A stretch of DNA of 64,000 nucleotides, from contig JAKZAN010000004.1 in assembly GCA_023053545.1 (NCBI GenBank), positions 3,038,001 to 3,102,000 on the forward strand. Direction: 5' to 3'. This DNA is from Lepidurus packardi (lineage: Eukaryota; Arthropoda; Branchiopoda; Notostraca; Triopsidae). Positions 48,349 to 64,000 of this stretch are shown piece after piece (the stretch's first letter is position 1; every line of letters begins with the position of its first letter). The position numbers and the translations under genes are program-made. The notes below the pieces were generated by a model. It saw only the letters and a list, made by a program, of their open reading frames with translations, had not been told where the DNA came from and did not search any database.

Positions 48349-49700
48349 TGGTTAGATGTTTGTTATTCATGGTGTAAAGTAATCAAGGTTCAGCGTAAGA
48401 CTGCTGTATTTACGAAGCATGGTCCTTTATATAGATAGTCGAGGTACAAGGTCATGTCAGTTAATCAGTCCCAGTGTGAGTCAGTCCAGGTCGGTTAGTC
48501 GGATCCTGGTCAAGTCTCAAGAATGACAACCTTCACCTTACACTTATCCCATACCACACAAGCTTACCATACCATACTTTTAAGGCTACCACTCTTACAG
48601 TGGAGATATTGTATTTCAGCTTAGGCCAGCCAGCTAGAGATGTCCTATGAGACGGTGCACAAAAAATCACTTGACAAGACAGCTCACTGATTTGTACATG
48701 TATCATCCGCTTAAAACATGTTCTAAGACTTTTATCATTGTACAAAACATTCTTTGCATCGTTATATACTTGCACGACATATTATCTTTAACAGAAAAAG
48801 GAACTGCTTACGGTACATTGACATTGACATTTATGTGTAGTGCATGTGGTTCCAAAAACCGGTATAAATAAAGCTAATAGTCGTCCATTAATAGCTTCTT
48901 TGCTAAAGAAGTTGGAGCATTTGACTCTTTTAATTTTCTTTTGTTCCCAGAACCTGTGTTACCAGGAAATCGCCAGATGGTCGGGATAGACCTTTTATAG
49001 ACGAAAAAATAACTCTTGTAGGAATCCTGTTTGTTCAATTGATGTAGTTTGTTTTGTCTAAGTTACACCGTTTAATTGAGAACAAGTTGTTGCCTCAGAA
49101 CTATAATCCAAAGTGAGTCAGGAATGGAGTAGTGAACGATGTAACTAATCCCTGAATATTTCTATTTTGGGGGGGTGGTTCATGGATAGCCTCTGGTAGC
49201 CTTAGTAATTACCTGGTACTAATCTTAACGCAGGAAGGAACTATTCGAAAAAGGGCGTTCAACTGAAGACTGAACGGAAAGCACTCGTAAAAAACGTAAT
49301 GTAGGACTTACAAGGTTCGGCTATAGTCAAGAGGTCCCTGGCCTAAACGCAAGCTTATTTTAAGAAACCTGTATAACTAACGCCTCGAAAAAGTAAGAAA
49401 ACACACACATATATACATATATATGTGTGTGTTTTAAAATAATGTGTGTGTGTGTTTTAAACACACATATGTACATATATTGGAAATACGACGTAGTAGC
49501 GACATCTATGGAGTTTCACATCAACTTTTCGTTTGAAAACATGGAAATTCATTCGAACCAAATGAAAAACAGTTAATTAAATACTCGTTTAACCTTCGTT
49601 TGAAGTAATTATTTGCCAATCTTAACCAAATTTTATTTAGAAATAACTTCGTACTCTTTGGGGTGCTTAATAAGGAAGAATACTTAAAAACTGGATCAAC
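48349..49700. other. Intergenic before the single-exon gene
   Basis: No gene is recognised. It holds a CA/TG-rich palindromic tract at 49402-49478. The stretch 48430-48510 with repeated CAGTCC and GGTTAGTCGG motifs may be old retrotransposon LTR sequence, but this was not established. Confidence 0.45.
49402..49478. repeat. CA/TG palindromic tract
   Basis: ACACACACATATATACAT is followed by ATATATGTGTGTGTTTTA, then another TGTGTGTGTGTTTTAAACAC and ACATATGTACATATAT. Opposed arms could fold into two stacked hairpins. Confidence 0.7.
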
Positions 49701-50723
49701 ATGGACTTCAAACTAGCTTTCGCTCTTGTGGAGGAGTTTGTCAGAGTATACCGATACAGCTCAGTAGAAGAAATTCAAGCGTATTTAAAAAACTTCACCA
49801 TAATCGCACGTTCTTCAACGACTCAAGCCTCGCAAGCCATGGAAATTTCCAGTGAACCTTGGGTTTTACCCATGTTCCAAGTTGAAAATCCCGCCAATGC
49901 TGGAGTCTTATCAATCAAACGACGTCCAGCCTCCATGAACAATCTTAGCTGTCTTCCCAAAAGACGAAAGCTGACAAGGATGCCTCAAGTACCCAATACT
50001 CTATTCCTACCGACGAACACCGTTGAGCCCCTAATTTGCATAACAAAAATTTGCATCTCCAGTGAACAAAACACCCCAAAGTCGCAACCTTCTGCCAATT
50101 TCGGCTCCAAATATCCTCCCAGAAGCAATACTTTAGTTACAGAAGCGCAAATGGTCTTGTTATTCTTAAAAAATCGCTTGGAAAACGAAGAGCAATTTGA
50201 CGAAGAGTTACAACTAGGATGTCAAGTCTTGGTCGATTTCATTAAGCTTTGCCAATCCATCGAAGACATCAAAGTACTCGAGACCCAAGTCGTCAATGCC
50301 GTCTTGCAATTCTTCGAGCGGATCATGAAGCAGAAATTGTCTATTGGACCCGATAACGCGTTTTGGCAAGCTGTAGCCGTTTTAACAACGTGTAGTCCAG
50401 TGGCGTTGGCCATATGGCAAATCGCGCTGGCCAAACTGCAGGGAATTATGGCTCAATTTGAGCAGCAAGACGAGTCCAGAACGCTGCTTCCACCTTCGCT
50501 GTTAAACGCCTATGAAGAATACCATTATCTGCTCCATTTGCTCCAGAAATGCTTGGAAAGCTTCCGCCAGTCTTGTCCTATTGAGTTGCAATCAGTTTCT
50601 CAACATTCCCTCCAGCTTTTTCGACTCATGCTTTCCCAAACTGTTCCTGATCATCCCTTCATGCTATTCGCAGTGTTACACTTGGAAAATGAATTCAAAT
50701 CGTTTTGTATGTTGAATCCCTGA
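49701..50723 (+). CDS. Uncharacterised single-exon protein, 340 aa
   Basis: An uninterrupted reading frame of 340 codons starts at ATG 49701. The family is not recognised. The N-terminal 50 residues look helical (FALVEEFVRVYRYSSVEEIQ). A basic, possibly nuclear-localisation cluster, LPKRRKLTR, lies at about 86-94 after SIKRRPAS. Residues 150-340 are Leu/Gln/Glu-rich and predicted by eye to be all-helical (VTEAQMVLLFLKNRL, YHYLLHLLQKCLESF, HPFMLFAVLHLENEF). There is no signal peptide or membrane segment. Codon composition resembles that of neighbouring genes, and it is the longest uninterrupted frame outside recognised genes. It ends 205 bp before the convergent kainate receptor gene stop. An additional 5' exon cannot be excluded. 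Confidence 0.7.
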   Translation: MDFKLAFALVEEFVRVYRYSSVEEIQAYLKNFTIIARSSTTQASQAMEISSEPWVLPMFQVENPANAGVLSIKRRPASMNNLSCLPKRRKLTRMPQVPNTLFLPTNTVEPLICITKICISSEQNTPKSQPSANFGSKYPPRSNTLVTEAQMVLLFLKNRLENEEQFDEELQLGCQVLVDFIKLCQSIEDIKVLETQVVNAVLQFFERIMKQKLSIGPDNAFWQAVAVLTTCSPVALAIWQIALAKLQGIMAQFEQQDESRTLLPPSLLNAYEEYHYLLHLLQKCLESFRQSCPIELQSVSQHSLQLFRLMLSQTVPDHPFMLFAVLHLENEFKSFCMLNP

Positions 50724-50928
50724 AAAACAAAAGAAACTTTCCCTAAATGTGAAACAGGAATTTTGAGAAAACAATTATTGTTTGAATATAAGCAAAACAT
50801 GAAAGAAAATGTTGTCTGTCTCTGTGTGTTGTGCTAATATCTTCCAGCTTTTATCTCAAGCACACTTCGACAGGATCCACGCATACACTCACACCATTTT
50901 CATAAAAGGATCAAACCCTCTTTAAACC

Positions 50929-63872
<12,944 letters not shown>

Positions 63873-64000
63873 CTATTTCAGAAAATGGAAGAAAAATTGA
63901 GCTCATACCACAAATAACTTCAGTTACTTTTATTTCTTATTTTAGTTTCTACTCATATAATAACTAAATATATTATACACATAATAGGTGGAACAAAACG

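Overview
This window comes from a eukaryote, most probably an arthropod and perhaps a crustacean. Genes are split by short introns (mostly 50-400 bp) with GT..AG borders. An ionotropic-receptor (IR) gene and a kainate-type glutamate receptor gene point to a protostome. Two secreted glycine-rich GGYGG proteins look cuticular. Intergenic DNA is AT-rich and littered with decayed DNA transposons. No species can be named from sequence alone. All exon maps were made by hand from splice signals, reading phase and family resemblance; in every recognised gene whose full coding region lies in the window the exon lengths add up to a whole number of codons.

Layout. 0-2.2 kb: a frameshifted hAT relic, then a PIF/Harbinger relic with terminal inverted repeats and a TTA target-site duplication. 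2.3-8.9 kb: a local array of TMEM45 (DUF716) genes on the minus strand (two intact, one pseudogene) interrupted by a segment carrying a glycine-rich secreted-protein gene. 8.9-12.1 kb: gene-poor and repeat-bearing. 12.1-20.3 kb: NAD+ synthetase (plus) and Gemin5 (minus), tail to tail with stop codons 83 bp apart. 22.1-23.4 kb: a fourth TMEM45 gene (plus). 26.9-28.9 kb: a divergent IR. 30.0-43.2 kb: a housekeeping block with SMIM20/MITRAC7, pyruvate dehydrogenase E1 alpha and NEIL1 (head to head), a kinesin-8 (KIF18A-like) and PUS7. 43.6-45.3 kb: an eight-exon glycine-rich secreted protein. 47.7-48.4 kb: a (TA)n tract and a Gypsy-like remnant. 49.7-50.7 kb: an unrecognised single-exon gene. 50.9-63.9 kb and beyond the right edge: a kainate-type receptor subunit gene (minus).

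Most striking result. The kainate receptor gene carries two tandem, same-phase alternative exons for the M1-to-pore segment. One encodes Gln at the pore Q/R site (LMQQGSD) and the other encodes Arg (LLRQGSG). In vertebrates this switch is made by A-to-I RNA editing; here it appears to be hard-wired in DNA and selectable by mutually exclusive splicing. The Arg exon also loses the acidic residue four positions downstream, another determinant of Ca2+ permeability and polyamine block.

The genes do not form operons. Likely shared regulation is limited to the 272-bp divergent interval between PDHA and NEIL1, the convergent NADSYN1/Gemin5 pair, and similar TATA-type promoters plus very short first coding exons in the two glycine-rich genes.
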